A program made the position numbers and the translations under genes. Below the pieces are notes generated by a model. It saw only the letters and a list, made by a program, of their open reading frames with translations. It had not been told where the DNA came from and searched no databases. A DNA stretch of 7,895 nucleotides from a bacterium CG2_30_54_10 (GTDB taxonomy: Bacteria; Muiribacteriota; Ozemobacteria; Ozemobacterales; Ozemobacteraceae): contig MNYA01000178.1 of the NCBI GenBank assembly GCA_001872985.1, positions 1-7,895 on the forward strand, read 5' to 3'. This document shows, piece by piece, positions 6,489 to 7,895 of this stretch (the first letter of the stretch is position 1; the number at the start of each line of letters is the position of its first letter).

Positions 6489-7493
6489 ATGAGATTGGGC
6501 TCGAACCGGTCCCTTTTGTTTGTGGCGATCGGGTTCGCGGCGAGCGGGATTTTAGTATACAGCCTGGCGAGGCGATTCGATTGGTCATCCTTCAAATCGG
6601 CAGTTGCGGGCATTTCCCTGGCCTATGCTTTTTCGGCGGTTGGGATCTACCTCTCCGCCTTTCTATTTCGGGCAAGAAGGTGTCAACTCATTCTGGGAAG
6701 CTCTCATGCGGTGAGCATTGGAAGCTTTCTCAAGGCCCTTTTCGTGGGATGTGCGTTGAATGGGCTGCTCCCTTTCAGATTGGGAGAGCTGGGACGGGCT
6801 TTTTATCTGCAGGCGAAAGCCGGTCTTTCCCCCTCTCTTGCGATTGGGAACATCGTGACCGAGCGGGTTTTCGACGTCATGATGCTTGCAATCGGGGCAT
6901 TGCTCCTTAGCACCGCCATGTCTGTTCCGGATTGGCTTCTGGCGCGTCGTCCTGTGCTTGGTGCCGCGCTTTTGGGGTTCCTGGTCATCGCCTTTCTGGT
7001 GGAACGGTTGGTGAAAATTTCGGTCTCGTGTCGGAACTGTGGAGTGGAAGGAACCTCAGCGGTCTGGACGGGCTTGAGCGAAGCGTATCATCGATTTATT
7101 GCAGGTCTGAACGTAGTTTCCAGGCCCGGTGATCTGGTGGCCGCGCTGGGTTGGTCGGCATGTTCGATACTTCTGGAAAGCCTTTCCTATCTTATCCTGC
7201 TTCGGGCATTGGGTATCCATGCTCCGTTCGGTCTGGCTTTTTTTTGCTTCATTTCGATCATGTTTTCCGGGTTGCTCCCGGCCGCCCCCGGGAATCTCGG
7301 AATTCTCCAGTATATCGCCATCATGGTTCTTGCAGTCGGCGGAATAAACGAACAGTCGGCTCTGAACTTCTCCCTGATCCTAACCGGGCTTCTCTATCTT
7401 CCTGCGGCGCTCGGGTTGTTTGTTCTTGCTTCGGAAGGGTTTGGTCCGCTCTTTCAGGCGTGGTCAGGAGTTCCCGCGGTCGAGAAGCTTTAG
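6489..7493 (+). CDS. Flippase-like / lysylphosphatidylglycerol-synthase TM domain protein (UPF0104)
   Basis: This 334-residue integral membrane protein belongs to the UPF0104 group (PF03706; relatives include YbhN, AglD and the membrane half of MprF). Family hallmarks are LLPFRLGELGRAFYL at 93-107, ERVFDV at 125-130 and LLPAAPGNLGILQ at 262-274. Hydrophobic segments, likely membrane-spanning, occur near 9-26, 41-60, 78-92, 126-145, 156-172, 218-240, 247-265, 270-284 and 293-314. It lacks the soluble aminoacyl-transferase domain of MprF. Members are linked to lipid translocation or membrane glycolipid modification; here its place directly after a polyprenyl-phosphate-type glycosyltransferase supports a role with a lipid-linked glycan. 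The start at 6489 has a modest ribosome site (AGAAGAG four bases upstream); no alternative in-frame start lies in the 42-base gap. It is the last gene of the series. The family call is firm; biochemical function is inferred. Confidence 0.92.
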   Translation: MRLGSNRSLLFVAIGFAASGILVYSLARRFDWSSFKSAVAGISLAYAFSAVGIYLSAFLFRARRCQLILGSSHAVSIGSFLKALFVGCALNGLLPFRLGELGRAFYLQAKAGLSPSLAIGNIVTERVFDVMMLAIGALLLSTAMSVPDWLLARRPVLGAALLGFLVIAFLVERLVKISVSCRNCGVEGTSAVWTGLSEAYHRFIAGLNVVSRPGDLVAALGWSACSILLESLSYLILLRALGIHAPFGLAFFCFISIMFSGLLPAAPGNLGILQYIAIMVLAVGGINEQSALNFSLILTGLLYLPAALGLFVLASEGFGPLFQAWSGVPAVEKL

Positions 7494-7533
7494 GCGAAGC
7501 TTTGTTCCATTTTTTGCCGGCGCCATTTTTTGC
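7485..7533 (+). terminator. Possible weak terminator after the cassette
   Basis: AAGCTT at 7485-7490 can pair with AAGCTT at 7497-7502 around a six-base loop, and T-runs follow at 7510-7515 and 7526-7531. The stem is short and AT-rich, overlaps the stop codon, and the T-run is not adjacent, so this is only a candidate for the transcript end. The unit CCATTTTTTGC occurs twice (7507-7517 and 7523-7533) around a GCCGGCGCC centre. Confidence 0.25.
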
Positions 7534-7591
7534 GATCGGATATAAACAAAACCGATTAAACCCGAGAATTTAACTTAACCGATGAATTATA

Positions 7592-7618
7592 ACCACAAAG
7601 ATCACAAAGCACGCAAAG
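7592..7618 (+). repeat. Triplicated 9-base ACAAAG-type unit
   Basis: ACCACAAAG, ATCACAAAG and CACGCAAAG follow one another without gaps, and CTTTGT at 7621-7626 can pair with an ACAAAG. Similar ACCACAAAG strings occur between genes in various bacteria (recollection, not checked). Function unknown. Confidence 0.6.
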
Positions 7619-7660
7619 ACCTTTGTATAATGGGTTACAAAGCTTTTCTCCGTTTTTTCG

Positions 7661-7816
7661 TATCTGCGCAAAAAGAAGAGCCATTAGCTGATTCTCAACA
7701 TAAAGCGAGATTCCTCACATTCGTTCGGAATGACAAACGATGCTTTCATTTCGACCGAAGGGAGAAATCTCTTGCGCCGGGAATCATTGAGTTTCCCCGA
7801 ATTATTGAGTGGATAC
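7661..7816 (+). repeat. Dispersed 157-base repeat, copy 2
   Basis: This is a gapless, same-orientation match to the repeat at 874-1030, about 90% identical, with the central block GGAATGACAAACGATGCT and the block GGGAGAAATCTCTTGCGCC preserved. The hairpin-forming arms are retained. Similarity stops at about 7816-7817, where a hexamer tandem repeat takes over, so the continuation seen after copy 1, including the right arm of its 994-1056 inverted repeat, is missing here. Confidence 0.85.
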
Positions 7817-7888
7817 TTCATGTTCATGTTGATGTTCATGTTGGTGTTGAAGTTGATGTTGATGTTGATGTTGATGTTGGTGTTGGTG
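7817..7888 (+). repeat. Hexamer tandem repeat (TTGATG-like), 12 units
   Basis: Twelve consecutive six-base units of the pattern TTG/C-A/G-T/A-G (TTCATG, TTGATG, TTGGTG, TTGAAG) run to within seven bases of the window edge. Four identical TTGATG units are adjacent in the middle. The array probably continues beyond the window. No start codon or ribosome site links it to a gene seen here; it could be an intergenic microsatellite or part of a low-complexity coding region starting off the edge. Confidence 0.85.
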
Positions 7889-7895
7889 TTGTCTG

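Larger units (their letters stand above)
7494..7895. other. Gene-free right end with repeats
   Basis: No convincing gene lies in these 402 bases. In order they hold the possible weak terminator, an AT-rich stretch at 7540-7590 in which I see nothing definite, a triplicated 9-mer, repeat copy 2 and a hexamer array. Confidence 0.7.

Noticed and set aside
7151..7573. 140-codon plus-strand frame overlapping the end of the membrane protein
   Set aside because: It lies mostly inside the UPF0104 gene in another frame, with no family features or ribosome site.

Overview
The window is bacterial chromosomal DNA of moderate GC content. It has tightly spaced, mostly coupled genes on the plus strand and two repeat-rich intergenic stretches. 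Phylum cannot be set from the sequence. The intergenic repeats carry palindromic arms of a CGAACGAATG / CGACCGAAGG type, and the surface-glycan genes would suit a Gram-negative-type or candidate-phylum environmental bacterium. No plasmid, phage, transposase, CRISPR, tRNA or rRNA signal was seen.

Layout. (1) 111-866: a small secreted or envelope protein of unknown function. (2) 867-1392: a 526-base gene-free stretch holding a 157-base dispersed repeat, a second palindromic element and the probable helicase promoter. (3) 1393-2946: a DEAD-box RNA helicase with all the usual motifs and a basic tail. (4) 2951-7493: five genes in series that look like a glycan-building cassette. They are an NAD-dependent sugar epimerase/dehydratase, a GHMP-family sugar kinase resembling heptose-7-phosphate kinase (HddA), a class I SAM methyltransferase, a family 2 glycosyltransferase of the dolichyl-phosphate-mannose-synthase type, and an integral membrane protein of the UPF0104 / flippase-like family. 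Intergenic gaps are 4, 49, 10, -4 and 42 bases, so the helicase and the five genes could share one transcript. (5) 7494-7895: a gene-free tail with a possible weak terminator, a triplicated 9-mer, a second copy of the 157-base repeat and a hexamer tandem repeat running to the window edge.

How the genes may work together (inference): the epimerase and kinase would prepare an activated or phosphorylated sugar, the glycosyltransferase would move a sugar onto a lipid or glycan acceptor at the inner face of the membrane, the methyltransferase would modify the glycan or lipid, and the UPF0104-type protein would act on the lipid-linked product in the membrane. The enzymes that would complete a heptose pathway (isomerase, phosphatase, nucleotidyltransferase) are not in the window, so the actual sugar is unknown.

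The most unusual structures are the two direct ~90% identical repeats that bracket the helicase plus glycan block about 6.8 kb apart, their palindromic arms and a relative with the arms in opposite order, and a 15-base in-frame repeat that forms the methyltransferase C-terminus right at the next gene's start. I found no convincing new defence or mobile system.
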